The position numbers and the translations under genes are program-made. A stretch of DNA of 64,000 bases. Source: Herminiimonas sp. KBW02. GTDB lineage: Bacteria > Pseudomonadota > Gammaproteobacteria > Burkholderiales > Burkholderiaceae_D. The notes under the pieces are model-generated. The model saw nothing but the letters and a program-made list of their open reading frames with translations. It was not told the DNA's origin and searched no databases. How positions within the stretch are numbered: the stretch's first letter is position 1; each line of letters begins with the position of its first letter. Shown here one piece after another: positions 37,844-47,549 of the stretch. The stretch is taken from the NCBI RefSeq assembly GCF_003852535.1, contig NZ_QAJP01000008.1, positions 192,013-256,012 on the forward strand, written 5' to 3'.

Positions 37844-40132
37844 TCAGGCTGCCTGCTCCTGCTGCGCAACTTCTGCACGCAAGGTACGAGCTGCCAGCAC
37901 CATGTTTTCCAGAGCTGCAGTGGTTTCCGGCCAGCCCCGCGTTTTCAGCCCGCAATCCGGATTCACCCACAGCCGCTGATCAGGAATCACGCCACGCGCC
38001 TTGCGTAACAGGCGCTGCATTTCTTCCACTTTAGGTACACGTGGCGAATGGATATCGTAGACGCCGGGGCCTATGTCATTCGGATAGGCAAACTCGCCGA
38101 AACCGTCCAGCAACTCCATGTCCGAACGCGAAGTTTCGATGGTGATGACATCGGCATCCATCGCCGCGATCCACGGCAGGATGTCGTTGAATTCCGAATA
38201 ACACATATGGGTATGGATCTGCGTGTCGTCCTGTACGCCGGACGCAGTGATGCGGAAAGCCTTCACAGCCCAATCCAGATAGTGCGGCCAGTCGGCTGCT
38301 TTCAGCGGCAAGCCTTCACGGAATGCAGGTTCATCAATCTGGATCATGCCGATACCGGCCTTTTCCAGATCAATCACTTCATCACGCAAGGCCAATGCAA
38401 TTTGCAAAGCAGTCTGGTCACGTGCCTGATCGTCACGCACAAAAGACCATTGCAACATGGTGACCGGTCCAGTCAGCATCCCTTTCATCGGCTTGGCCGT
38501 CAGGCTCTGCGCGAATTCACTCCAGCCCACGGTCATGGCTTCCGGCCTATACACATCGCCATAGATAAATGGCGGCTTGACGCAGCGTGAACCATAGCTT
38601 TGTACCCAGCCGTTCGCAGTGAAGGCATAGCCCCATAGCTGTTCACCAAAGTACTCAACCATATCGTTGCGCTCCGGCTCGCCGTGCACCAGCACGTCCA
38701 GGCCGATTTCTTCCTGCTTCTGCACCACCAGACGCACTTCTTCACGCATGCAGTTGAGGTAATCCAGATGCCCCATCTCACCGCGCTTGTACTGCGCACG
38801 TGCCTGACGGATATCTGTCGTTTGCGGGAAGGAACCGATATTCGTGGTCGGAAACGCAGGCAGATTAAAACGCGCTTGCTGCCTGACGATGCGGTCGGCA
38901 AATACTTGATTGCGATTAACCGAAATGCCATCAATCTGACTCAGGCGTTTCTGCACCAAAGGATTATGTATGCGCGGCGATACCTTGCGTGCGGCGAATG
39001 CCAGGGCAGCGGCAGTGAATTGCGCACTCACTGCTTGCGTTTCACCATTCAAAGCACGTTTGAGTGCAGTAACTTCCGATACCTTTTGCGTTGCGAACGC
39101 CAGCCATCCTTTGAGTTCTGCATCCAGCTTATTCTCGTGCGCCAGATCGACAGGTACGTGCAACAGGGAGCAGCTTGCACTGACCCACAGACGTTCGCCC
39201 AGAACAGCATGCAACGGCGCTAACAGGGCCAGCACACTATCCAGATCGGCACGCCAGATATTGCGACCATCCACCACGCCAGCTGACAGCACGCGATCTT
39301 GCGGCCAGTCTTGCAGGAATGCTGGCAACTGGCCGACACCCCGTACCAGATCCAGATGCACGCCAGCTACCGGCAAGTCACGCAACAAGGCGCTGTGCTC
39401 ACGCACCTGGTCGAAGTAGGTAGCCAGCAATAGCTTGGGCGCGACCGGCGACAAAGCCTGATACGTCGGCGCAAACGCAGCACACCATGCAGCGTCCAGT
39501 TCCAGTGCCAGGATAGGTTCATCAATTTGCACCCATTCGACACCAGCCTCCTGCAAGCGTTGCAGTACGCGTTGATAGCCAGCGATCACCTTAGGTAAGA
39601 AATCGAGTTTGTGCGCGACACCGGATTTGATTTTGCCGAGATACAGCAAGCTCAGTGGGCCGACCAGCGTGACCTTGGTCGCATGACCGAGAGCGATTGC
39701 TTCTGCATTTTCTTCAAACAGCCAATCCACACCGCCATCGAAACTGATATCAGCCGTGAATTCAGGTACCAGGTAGTGATAATTGGTGTCGAACCACTTG
39801 GTCATCTCCATCGCGAAGTGCTCAGGATTGCCGCGCGCCAGCGTGAAGTAGTCAGCCAGCGTCAGCTTCTTCGGATCGAATTTGAAACGGGTAGGTACAG
39901 CCCCGAGCAAGGCCAGCGTATTCAAAACCTGGTCATACCAGGCGAAATCACCAACCGACACCACATCCAGCCCGGCGTCCGCCTGTACTGCCCAATGACG
40001 CTGGCGCAGGATTTTGCCGGTTTCCTGCAATGCTCCGAGCCCGATATCGCCGCGCCAGTACGATTCGACGGCGAATTTCAATTCGCGCTGGGCTCCGATA
40101 CGGGGGAAACCCAAAATATGCGCCTTTGCCAT
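37844..40132 (-). CDS. metE: Cobalamin-independent methionine synthase MetE
   Basis: Last step of methionine synthesis: transfers methyl from methyltetrahydrofolate polyglutamate to homocysteine. The ATG at 40132 ([19 protein letters not shown]) has GGAG 7 nt upstream and fits the family; a TTG two codons earlier is less likely. The 762 residues are typical. Zinc ligands are visible in [14 protein letters not shown] and in [11 protein letters not shown], with NIGSFPQT and IQIDEPA also conserved. It is divergent from its activator gene metR. Confidence 0.97.
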   Translation of the reverse strand: MAKAHILGFPRIGAQRELKFAVESYWRGDIGLGALQETGKILRQRHWAVQADAGLDVVSVGDFAWYDQVLNTLALLGAVPTRFKFDPKKLTLADYFTLARGNPEHFAMEMTKWFDTNYHYLVPEFTADISFDGGVDWLFEENAEAIALGHATKVTLVGPLSLLYLGKIKSGVAHKLDFLPKVIAGYQRVLQRLQEAGVEWVQIDEPILALELDAAWCAAFAPTYQALSPVAPKLLLATYFDQVREHSALLRDLPVAGVHLDLVRGVGQLPAFLQDWPQDRVLSAGVVDGRNIWRADLDSVLALLAPLHAVLGERLWVSASCSLLHVPVDLAHENKLDAELKGWLAFATQKVSEVTALKRALNGETQAVSAQFTAAALAFAARKVSPRIHNPLVQKRLSQIDGISVNRNQVFADRIVRQQARFNLPAFPTTNIGSFPQTTDIRQARAQYKRGEMGHLDYLNCMREEVRLVVQKQEEIGLDVLVHGEPERNDMVEYFGEQLWGYAFTANGWVQSYGSRCVKPPFIYGDVYRPEAMTVGWSEFAQSLTAKPMKGMLTGPVTMLQWSFVRDDQARDQTALQIALALRDEVIDLEKAGIGMIQIDEPAFREGLPLKAADWPHYLDWAVKAFRITASGVQDDTQIHTHMCYSEFNDILPWIAAMDADVITIETSRSDMELLDGFGEFAYPNDIGPGVYDIHSPRVPKVEEMQRLLRKARGVIPDQRLWVNPDCGLKTRGWPETTAALENMVLAARTLRAEVAQQEQAA

Positions 40133-40179
40133 GCCCAACTCCGATATAGATTTTTGAAGCTTGCCATGGTGCGCGCAGA

Positions 40180-40230
40180 TGAACTATGATTCAAACGATA
40201 ATTTTTAAGATTCATCATGAGAAAAATTCA
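40180..40230. promoter_or_regulatory. Candidate MetR-binding sites between metE and metR
   Basis: TGAACTATGATTCA (40180-40193) is the MetR half-site pair TGAA/TTCA with six bases between, one more than the usual five. TGAGAAAAATTCA (40218-40230) has the right spacing but one mismatch. The second overlaps the metR translation start region, as would suit autoregulation. These are assignments by eye. Confidence 0.45.
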
Positions 40231-40232
40231 TA

Positions 40233-41153
40233 GTGCAATCCATCCTTGAATTACGCCACCTGAAAACCCTGCTGGCCCTGCGCGAAGCAGGCAATCTGCT
40301 GCGTGCGGCCGCCCTGTTAAATGTCACCCAATCTGCTTTATCGCATCAAATCAAGCAGTTGGAAGATCATCATGGCACCACGCTGTTTGAACGCAAGACG
40401 ACGCCCGTGCGCTTCACACCCGCGGGCGAACGCCTGCTGAAGCTGGCGGACACTGTCTTGCCGCAGGTAGCGGAAACCGAACGCGATCTGGTGCGGCTGG
40501 CACAGGGTGCAGCCGGGCAATTGCGCATCGCGGTCGAATGTCACACCTGCTTTGACTGGCTGATGCCGGCCATGGACGTATTTCGCGGACGCTGGCCGGA
40601 AGTGGAGCTGGACATCGTCTCCGGCTTCCAGGCCGATCCGGTAGGCTTGCTGTATGAACACCGTGCCGACGTTGCCATCGTGGCAGAGATCGATACTGAT
40701 GAAAAAGTCGATTACCACGCACTGTTCCGTTTTGAAATCGTCGCGCTGGTCGCACATGACCATCCGCTGGCCGACAAGGAATTCCTGACAGCAGAAGACT
40801 TCATCGGCGACACGCTGATTACCTACCCGGTACCGGACGACATGCTGGATGTCGTGCGTCAGGTACTTAAACCAGCGGGCGTTCAAGTCGCGCGTCGCAC
40901 CACCGAATTGACCGTCGCCATGCTGCAATTGGTCGCCAGCAAACGCGGTATCGCGACCTTGCCGGTGTGGGCGGCACAAAACTATCTGAACCGTGACTAC
41001 GTCAAAGCCAAGCGCATCACGCATGACGGCCTGACCGGACGACTATATGCCGCGTGCCTGCCCGAGATATCGGACAAGCCCTATCTGGCAGACTTTGTGA
41101 GTACCACGCGCGAGAGCTGCTACCTGAATCTGGATAGTGTTGAGTTACTTTGA
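40233..41153 (+). CDS. metR: LysR-type regulator MetR
   Basis: Activator of methionine genes that uses homocysteine as co-inducer. The protein starts at a GTG (40233), giving 306 residues that begin MQSILELRHLKTLLALREAG. The N-terminal HTH carries VTQSALSHQIKQLE, RFTPAGERLL follows, and the effector domain has IAVECHTCFDWLMPAMD, which matches E. coli MetR closely. It is divergent from metE, the classic arrangement. Confidence 0.94.
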   Translation: MQSILELRHLKTLLALREAGNLLRAAALLNVTQSALSHQIKQLEDHHGTTLFERKTTPVRFTPAGERLLKLADTVLPQVAETERDLVRLAQGAAGQLRIAVECHTCFDWLMPAMDVFRGRWPEVELDIVSGFQADPVGLLYEHRADVAIVAEIDTDEKVDYHALFRFEIVALVAHDHPLADKEFLTAEDFIGDTLITYPVPDDMLDVVRQVLKPAGVQVARRTTELTVAMLQLVASKRGIATLPVWAAQNYLNRDYVKAKRITHDGLTGRLYAACLPEISDKPYLADFVSTTRESCYLNLDSVELL

Positions 41154-41271
41154 CGGTGCCCCCGCACATGTCTGCACGCTAAGCACTCCCTTTTATCCAA
41201 AGCCGCTCCCATAAGAATGGCCTTTTTATGGCAAGCGAAATAACGAGATGATTCTGGCACACAGAAAAATC

Positions 41272-41291
41272 ACTCTCACTATCATTGATCG
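41272..41291. promoter_or_regulatory. Possible Fur box upstream of the TonB-dependent receptor
   Basis: On the complement AATGATAGTGAGAGT (41272-41286) matches about 10 of 15 positions of the Fur consensus GATAATGATAATCATTATC, including AATGATA. It lies about 130 nt before the receptor start, so iron control is plausible but weakly supported. Confidence 0.3.
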
Positions 41292-41415
41292 CTCAATTCT
41301 CTGCGTTACCAGCCTGCAAGCATACCCGGCAGGTTAGGACGACACAACGCAACGACTCGTAACAGCCAGCCAAGCGTATTGCCAGCCAGCCAGATACCTT
41401 CCAGACAGGCTGATC

Positions 41416-43599
41416 ATGATCCCATTCCGACATAACACCGCGGCGTTGCTCGCCGCTTTCATCTCCCATGCAGTTTTCGCACAGACTGCCAGTGACCCGT
41501 CCCTGCCGGCCATCTCCGTCACCGCCGACAAAATTGATAACGCGGCACAAAGCGCACATGCCGCACGGCATGAAGCCATCAATCAAAAAACCGTGATTGA
41601 TGCAGAACAATTGAACCAGTTTGGCGATCAGCCTCTGGGCGATGCAATGCGTCGTTTGCCCGGCGTATCGTTCGATGGCGCCAACCGCGCCCGCGAAATC
41701 CAGCTGCGCAATATTGGCCGTGAATATACTCAGGTCACGATCAATGGCCGCCGCATACTGGATGGCAGTTCAGAACGGACAGTACAGGTTGATCGCATTC
41801 CCAGCTCCATGGTGGAGCGTATCGAAATCATCCATACACCCCTCGCCAGCCAGGATGCACAGGGTGCTGCAGGTACCGTCAATATCATCCTGAAACAGGG
41901 CGGCAAGGCCTTGCCAAATGAAGTCAGTGTCGGCGCCGGTGCCTTGCAGCACAACGGACCGGTAGGGGATGCCACGATTTTCTACACGTTAGGTAATGAC
42001 AAAATCCGCATGACGCTTACCGGTGGTGTACAACAGCAGCGCCGCTCTGAAAGCCGTGACACGTTTATGAGCAACGCCGGCGGCACCTCCATTAAAGATA
42101 GCAAGTTAAATGTCAACAAACGCCGCTTTGAGCAAGCCAACTTCACGCCGCGCATAGACATCAATATCAATCGCAATAACAGCCTGGTTCTGGAACCGTC
42201 CTACCTGCGTACAACCGAGTACCGAGACGACACTACTCGCACCCTGGCGGCCGATCGGCAAACCGTTACCCGTCTCGATAACGAAGATCGCAAACGTACC
42301 AGGGAAAACAAGGGGCTGTACGGTGCCTGGAAACATCAATTCTCAACGAGTACAGAAATCAATGCATCCTTTGATCGTCAAAGTGCCAGTGAAAACACGA
42401 CCCGCGATTCCAGGCGTTACGATAATGGTGCATTTAAAGAAGCACGACAACGTTCTGAATCCATAGACCTCGATCTGTTCAAAACCAACATATCGGCAAC
42501 CACCTCACTTGGAAAACATAAACTGGAATACGGTATCGGCCGGTCGTCGGAAGAACGCGGTGAAGATAACCGCAACAGCACCAATGGCGTGGCGACAGCA
42601 CCTACCGTGAATCGTCGTTACAACATAAAGGAAGAGATTACCAGTCTCTACATTCAGGACAGCATGCGTTTGCTACCAGGGAATCTGCTGACTATCGGCC
42701 TGCGCCAGGAACGTGCTTCCGTCCGTACCCGTGATTTCTTTGGTGCTGCGACAACCAAGAATGACAATGTATTGTTGCCCTCTATCAGTTTGCGTCAGGC
42801 ATTAAACGAGAGCACTGATTTACGTGCCGGCATAGCCAAAACAGTACGCCGACCTGTCTTGCGCAATCTATCCCCAACTGTCACCACATCCAGCTCTAAT
42901 TCCTACACAAAACCCGACTCCGGCGGCAATCCCAATGCCTCGCCTGAAAGCATACTCGGCTACGATATCGCAATCGATCATTTCATCGCAGGACGTCAGG
43001 GCCTGCTGAGTGCCAAAGGCTTCAAGCGTGACTTCTCCGACAAGCTGGAAAACATCATTGCGCAAGAAGGTACGCGTTATGTGACGCGCCCGCAGAATGG
43101 CGGTGATGGCACCATGTACGGCGTGGAACTGGAAGCACGCATCCCCTTCAGTCTGATCGGCGGCTCACGCAATCTCACTTTGTGGTCCAATTTGACCGCC
43201 GTCAAAACCAGTCTGGTATCGAAACAGACCGGCGAGAAACGTCGTTTCCTGAATCAACCGGATCGCATCGCCAATCTGGGCATGGACTGGTTTCTGCCTG
43301 CGATTAAAACCACACTGGGTGCCAGTGCGAACTACTCCAGCGGCTACGATCAGCATTATCGAATCGCTGATAACAGCTATCGACGCGACAAAGTGGGATC
43401 GCTTACACGTTTTGATATGAGTGCGCGTACGCAATTGACGCCACAGACGTCGCTCAACATCTCAGCTTTGAATCTCTTTGCATCCAGGGAAAAAGGCATT
43501 ACCCAGAAATTCACTACAGCCAACGTGTTAACAGACACGGCATCCATCAGCGAACCTACCTATCGCTCAGTCTACGTACGTCTTTCACACCTGTTCTGA
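41416..43599 (+). CDS. TonB-dependent outer-membrane receptor
   Basis: Outer-membrane gated transporter of 727 residues. A signal peptide (about 1-22, MIPFRHNTAALLAAFISHAV ending FAQT) is followed by ISVTA, a likely TonB box. The plug domain contains GDAMRRLPGVSFDGANRARE and VERIEIIHTPLASQDAQG, and a 22-strand barrel ends in the aromatic YVRLSHLF. The plug style (single TonB box, no N-terminal signalling extension) suggests a siderophore or similar substrate, which cannot be named. It ends in a strong terminator, so it is not part of the putA unit. Confidence 0.93.
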   Translation: MIPFRHNTAALLAAFISHAVFAQTASDPSLPAISVTADKIDNAAQSAHAARHEAINQKTVIDAEQLNQFGDQPLGDAMRRLPGVSFDGANRAREIQLRNIGREYTQVTINGRRILDGSSERTVQVDRIPSSMVERIEIIHTPLASQDAQGAAGTVNIILKQGGKALPNEVSVGAGALQHNGPVGDATIFYTLGNDKIRMTLTGGVQQQRRSESRDTFMSNAGGTSIKDSKLNVNKRRFEQANFTPRIDININRNNSLVLEPSYLRTTEYRDDTTRTLAADRQTVTRLDNEDRKRTRENKGLYGAWKHQFSTSTEINASFDRQSASENTTRDSRRYDNGAFKEARQRSESIDLDLFKTNISATTSLGKHKLEYGIGRSSEERGEDNRNSTNGVATAPTVNRRYNIKEEITSLYIQDSMRLLPGNLLTIGLRQERASVRTRDFFGAATTKNDNVLLPSISLRQALNESTDLRAGIAKTVRRPVLRNLSPTVTTSSSNSYTKPDSGGNPNASPESILGYDIAIDHFIAGRQGLLSAKGFKRDFSDKLENIIAQEGTRYVTRPQNGGDGTMYGVELEARIPFSLIGGSRNLTLWSNLTAVKTSLVSKQTGEKRRFLNQPDRIANLGMDWFLPAIKTTLGASANYSSGYDQHYRIADNSYRRDKVGSLTRFDMSARTQLTPQTSLNISALNLFASREKGITQKFTTANVLTDTASISEPTYRSVYVRLSHLF

Positions 43600-43624
43600 T
43601 CAGTAAATAAAACCTGATCTGCCG

Positions 43625-43666
43625 GCAGCCTGATGATCTCGGTGAGAGATCATCAGGCTGCTTTTA
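43625..43666 (+). terminator. TonB-receptor terminator
   Basis: GCAGCCTGATGATCTC (43625-43640) pairs perfectly over 16 bp with GAGATCATCAGGCTGC (43646-43661), with a 5-nt loop and then TTTTATTTT. It is one of the strongest hairpins in the window. Confidence 0.93.
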
Positions 43667-43765
43667 TTTTGCTTCCTATAAAAGTTATAAAACTGCTTTA
43701 AACGCCGCGCGTGCCGCTGTATGCTGTCTGCTATAGGATGACTCATTCACTTGGTGCATCAGGCT

Positions 43766-46700
43766 ATGGCTACCACTAACGATTTCGTTACCAGCGCATC
43801 AGCAACCGATCAAGACCGGACAGTTCCGGTCATCCCGCCCTTTGCCGCTCTCGCGGCAGAAGTACCCACTACCGCGACGCCCTTACGCGATGCCATCAGC
43901 AGCGCTTATCGGCTGGATGAAGTCAGCGCAGTACAAAACCTGCTTGCGCAAATGCAAAGCAATCCGGCGTTACAAAGTGCCAGCCAGGCACTCGCACAGC
44001 AACTCGTGACTGCAGTACGCGCCAAACGCAGCCGCGCGTCCGGCGTCGACGCCCTGATGCATGAATTCTCGCTGTCGTCGGAAGAAGGCATCGCCCTGAT
44101 GTGCCTGGCTGAAGCGTTGTTACGCATACCTGACCATCAGACTGCAGACCGTCTCATAGCGAACAAAATCAGCCAGGGCGACTGGCAACGCCATCTAGGA
44201 ACATCGTCCTCGCTCTTCGTCAATGCAGCCAGCTGGGGCTTGCTGATCACCGGAAAATTACTGCACAGCGCCAGCGCAGATGGCTTCGGGGCCGCCCTGA
44301 CCCGCCTCATCAATAAAGGCGGCGAACCGCTGATACGCAAAGGTGTGGATCTCGCCATGCGTATGCTGGGCAGCCAGTTTGTCGCCGGACAGTCGATAGA
44401 TGAAGCACTGGAAAACGGTCGTGAACATGAAGAGCACGGCTATCGCTACTCTTACGACATGCTGGGCGAAGCTGCGATAACGGCGGCAGATGCCGATGCT
44501 TACTATCAGTCTTATACAGCCGCAATACATGCAATCGGCAAGGCCAGCGGGCAACGCGGCATACGTACAGGCCCCGGCATCTCAGTCAAGCTGTCGGCGT
44601 TGCATCCGCGCTATGCGCGCGCGCAACGCACGCGTGTCATGCAGGAGCTGCTACCACGTCTGAAACAGCTGGTACTGCTGGCAAGACAATACGACATCGG
44701 TCTCAACATCGATGCGGAAGAAGCAGACCGCCTGGAACTGTCACTGGACCTGATGGAAGCACTGGCGGCTGATGCGGAGCTGGCTGGCTATAATGGCCTG
44801 GGCTACGTCGTACAGGCTTATCAGAAGCGCTGCCCTTACGTTATAGACTACCTGACAGACCTGGCTCGTCGCAGCGGCACAAAGTTCATGGTGCGACTGG
44901 TCAAGGGCGCGTACTGGGATACTGAAATCAAGCGTGCACAAGTCGATGGCTTGTCCGGCTATCCGGTCTATACGCGGAAAGCGTATACCGACCTCTCTTA
45001 CCTGGTCTGCGCGCAAAAACTGCTGGCTGCCAGCGATGTTATCTATCCACAATTTGCCACCCACAATGCGCTGACCTTCGCCACCATTTATCAACAGGCG
45101 CAGGCCATGCAAGTGACAGACTATGAGTTCCAGTGCCTGCACGGAATGGGCGAGACCTTATACGACCAGATTGTCGGCGCCGAACATTTGAATGTGCCCT
45201 GCCGTATCTACGCACCGGTCGGCACACATGAAACCTTGCTGGCCTACCTGGTACGAAGACTGCTGGAGAATGGAGCCAATTCATCATTCGTCAATCAAAT
45301 CGTCGATGACAACATCAGCATAGCTGAGCTGTTGCAAGACCCGGTCGCACTCGCTGCACAGTTCGCAGGTCAGCCACATCCCGCGCTACCCTTGCCCGCC
45401 GATTTGTATGGCACGGAGAGGCGTAACTCAAGCGGTATAGACCTGAGCAATGAACATGCGTTGCGCGCACTCAGCGCCAGCTTAAGTGCATATGGCAAAC
45501 AGCAATGGCATGCACTCCCGCTGACGGGCGCAGCGATATATGGCGCGGCGATCACGATACGCAATCCGGCAGATCACAGCGATGCAGTCGGCACTGTCGC
45601 CCACGCGAACAAACATGATGCCGGGCAGGCAATCGAGTATGCGTTAGCTGGCATGGCTACATGGCAAGCGCACACTGCAGGCCAGCGAGCCACCATCCTG
45701 CTACGTGCAGCAGACCTGTTCCAGCAACATACAGACGAATTCATTGCGCTGGCCGTACGAGAAGCTGGCAAAACCTTGTCGAATGCAATCGGCGAAGTGC
45801 GTGAAGCTATCGACTTCCTGCGTTACTACAGCGCGCAAGCGATCGCATCGGAAGCAGCCCCGCCGCTAGGAGTAGTCGCCTGCATCAGTCCATGGAATTT
45901 CCCATTAGCCATATTCACCGGACAACTCAGTGCAGCGCTAGCGGCAGGCAATGTAGTCCTTGCAAAACCAGCTGAACAGACACCACTGATCGCTTTCCGC
46001 GCGGTACAGCTATTGCACCAGGCTGGCGTGCCGGAAAATGCTCTGCTCTTCCTGCCCGGCAATGGCGAAACCATCGGTGCGCAATTGGTCGCGGATGCAC
46101 GCATCTCAGCCGTCGTCTTCACTGGTTCGACGCAAGTCGCGAAAAGTATCCATCGCAAACTGAACCTACGCAGCATCGCGGAAGCCAGAGATATCCCGCT
46201 GATCGCAGAAACCGGCGGCCAAAACGCGATGATCGTGGATTCCTCTGCCTTGTGCGAGCAGGTGGTACGTGACGTCATTACGTCGGCATTCGATAGTGCC
46301 GGCCAACGTTGCTCTGCCTTGCGTGTCTTATGCCTGCAAAGCGACATCGCCGGGCAAACCCTGCATATGCTGAAAGGCGCGATGCAGGAACTACAAATCA
46401 ACCACCCTGATCGCCTGCTGACAGATATAGGGCCGGTGATCGATGCAGAAGCACAAGGACATCTGCGCGCTTACATAGCGCAAAACGCAGATAAAAAAAT
46501 CCATGAATTAGCTTTACCGGAAACAGCTGCAAACGGCACTTTTGTCGCGCCTTGCATCCTGGAGATAGACAACATCGCCGAATTGAAACGAGAAGTGTTT
46601 GGCCCGGTGCTGCATGTACTGCGCTATCAGCGCGACGACTTGCCACAGTTAGTTCGGGACATCAACGCCACCGGTTTCGGTCTGACTCTGGGCATACATA

Positions 46701-47476
46701 CACGCATAGACGAAACCATAGATTACGTCGTGCGCCACGCCCATGTCGGCAATATCTATGTGAACCGCAACATCGTCGGCGCAGTAGTCGGCGTGCAACC
46801 ATTCGGTGGCGAAGGCTTGTCTGGCACCGGCCCCAAAGCAGGCGGCCCTTTCTATCTGAAACGCCTGCAACATAGCAGTGCCGTGAATATAGAAAAAGCG
46901 GATGAAGAGGACAGAGAAGAAGCACGGCACATAGAAACTGCACTGGCGGAATTGCTGACATGGAGTATTCCGCACAAAGAACAAACACTCAGCCAGCTCA
47001 TCGTCGAATACATACGTACCAGCCCGTCCGGGAAGATCATCCGCTTGCAGGGTGTCACCGGTGAAACCAACACCCTGCGTTTCGCTGCACGCGGTGCAGT
47101 CCTGTGCGTAGCTGAGACAACTCCGGCCTTGCTGAATCAATTGCTTGCCGTCTACGCCACCGGAAACCAGGTCGTCTTATTACAAAGTACTGCATTGCTG
47201 GTTCCGCCAGATTTTCCTGCGCACTTGCGCGCCAGCATGACTGTCATCGAGCATCAACACGTTGCTAAGGATTTGCGCCTCGCCCTGTTGGAACGCGGAC
47301 AGCACAAAGCTGATCTGCGCACGGCGCTGGCAGAGCGCGAAGGCGCCATCGTGCAGGTCGTGACGACAGAATTCCCTCTCCCTATCCCGCTGTGGCGTCT
47401 CGTCCATGAACGGGCGCTGTGCGTCAATACAACCGCGGCTGGCGGCAATGCCAGCCTGATGACCATAGGCACCTGA
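43766..47476 (+). CDS. putA: Bifunctional proline dehydrogenase / P5C dehydrogenase PutA
   Basis: Oxidises proline to glutamate in two steps with substrate channelling; membrane-associated. From the ATG at 43766 there are 1236 residues; an in-frame TTG at 43751 is the alternative. The proline-dehydrogenase barrel (about 170-500) contains VRLVKGAYWDTEIKRAQVDG and AYTDLSYLVCAQKLL. The aldehyde dehydrogenase domain (about 590-1040) has VACISPWNFPLAIF and the catalytic Cys in SAGQRCSALRVL, with ETGGQNAMIVDSS before it. The last 180 residues form the C-terminal ALDH-like domain of long PutAs. The N-terminus shows no ribbon-helix-helix, so it is probably not its own repressor. Confidence 0.95.
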   Translation: MATTNDFVTSASATDQDRTVPVIPPFAALAAEVPTTATPLRDAISSAYRLDEVSAVQNLLAQMQSNPALQSASQALAQQLVTAVRAKRSRASGVDALMHEFSLSSEEGIALMCLAEALLRIPDHQTADRLIANKISQGDWQRHLGTSSSLFVNAASWGLLITGKLLHSASADGFGAALTRLINKGGEPLIRKGVDLAMRMLGSQFVAGQSIDEALENGREHEEHGYRYSYDMLGEAAITAADADAYYQSYTAAIHAIGKASGQRGIRTGPGISVKLSALHPRYARAQRTRVMQELLPRLKQLVLLARQYDIGLNIDAEEADRLELSLDLMEALAADAELAGYNGLGYVVQAYQKRCPYVIDYLTDLARRSGTKFMVRLVKGAYWDTEIKRAQVDGLSGYPVYTRKAYTDLSYLVCAQKLLAASDVIYPQFATHNALTFATIYQQAQAMQVTDYEFQCLHGMGETLYDQIVGAEHLNVPCRIYAPVGTHETLLAYLVRRLLENGANSSFVNQIVDDNISIAELLQDPVALAAQFAGQPHPALPLPADLYGTERRNSSGIDLSNEHALRALSASLSAYGKQQWHALPLTGAAIYGAAITIRNPADHSDAVGTVAHANKHDAGQAIEYALAGMATWQAHTAGQRATILLRAADLFQQHTDEFIALAVREAGKTLSNAIGEVREAIDFLRYYSAQAIASEAAPPLGVVACISPWNFPLAIFTGQLSAALAAGNVVLAKPAEQTPLIAFRAVQLLHQAGVPENALLFLPGNGETIGAQLVADARISAVVFTGSTQVAKSIHRKLNLRSIAEARDIPLIAETGGQNAMIVDSSALCEQVVRDVITSAFDSAGQRCSALRVLCLQSDIAGQTLHMLKGAMQELQINHPDRLLTDIGPVIDAEAQGHLRAYIAQNADKKIHELALPETAANGTFVAPCILEIDNIAELKREVFGPVLHVLRYQRDDLPQLVRDINATGFGLTLGIHTRIDETIDYVVRHAHVGNIYVNRNIVGAVVGVQPFGGEGLSGTGPKAGGPFYLKRLQHSSAVNIEKADEEDREEARHIETALAELLTWSIPHKEQTLSQLIVEYIRTSPSGKIIRLQGVTGETNTLRFAARGAVLCVAETTPALLNQLLAVYATGNQVVLLQSTALLVPPDFPAHLRASMTVIEHQHVAKDLRLALLERGQHKADLRTALAEREGAIVQVVTTEFPLPIPLWRLVHERALCVNTTAAGGNASLMTIGT

Positions 47477-47485
47477 GCGCCACAT

Positions 47486-47525
47486 AAAAAAACCCGCCAT
47501 GTGATGAACATGACGGGCTTTTTAT
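47486..47525. terminator. Bidirectional terminator between putA and clpB
   Basis: AAAAAAACCCGCCATG and CATGACGGGCTTTTT form a stem with one mismatch around TGATGAA, with A-runs on one side and T-runs on the other. It serves both convergent genes. Confidence 0.88.
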
Positions 47526-47549
47526 TACTTCATGCAGTTAGGGATGCAT

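Noticed and set aside
37631-40232. Cobalamin riboswitch upstream of metE
   Set aside because: The metE leader is too short and lacks the B12-box. Control by MetR from the divergent gene is sufficient.
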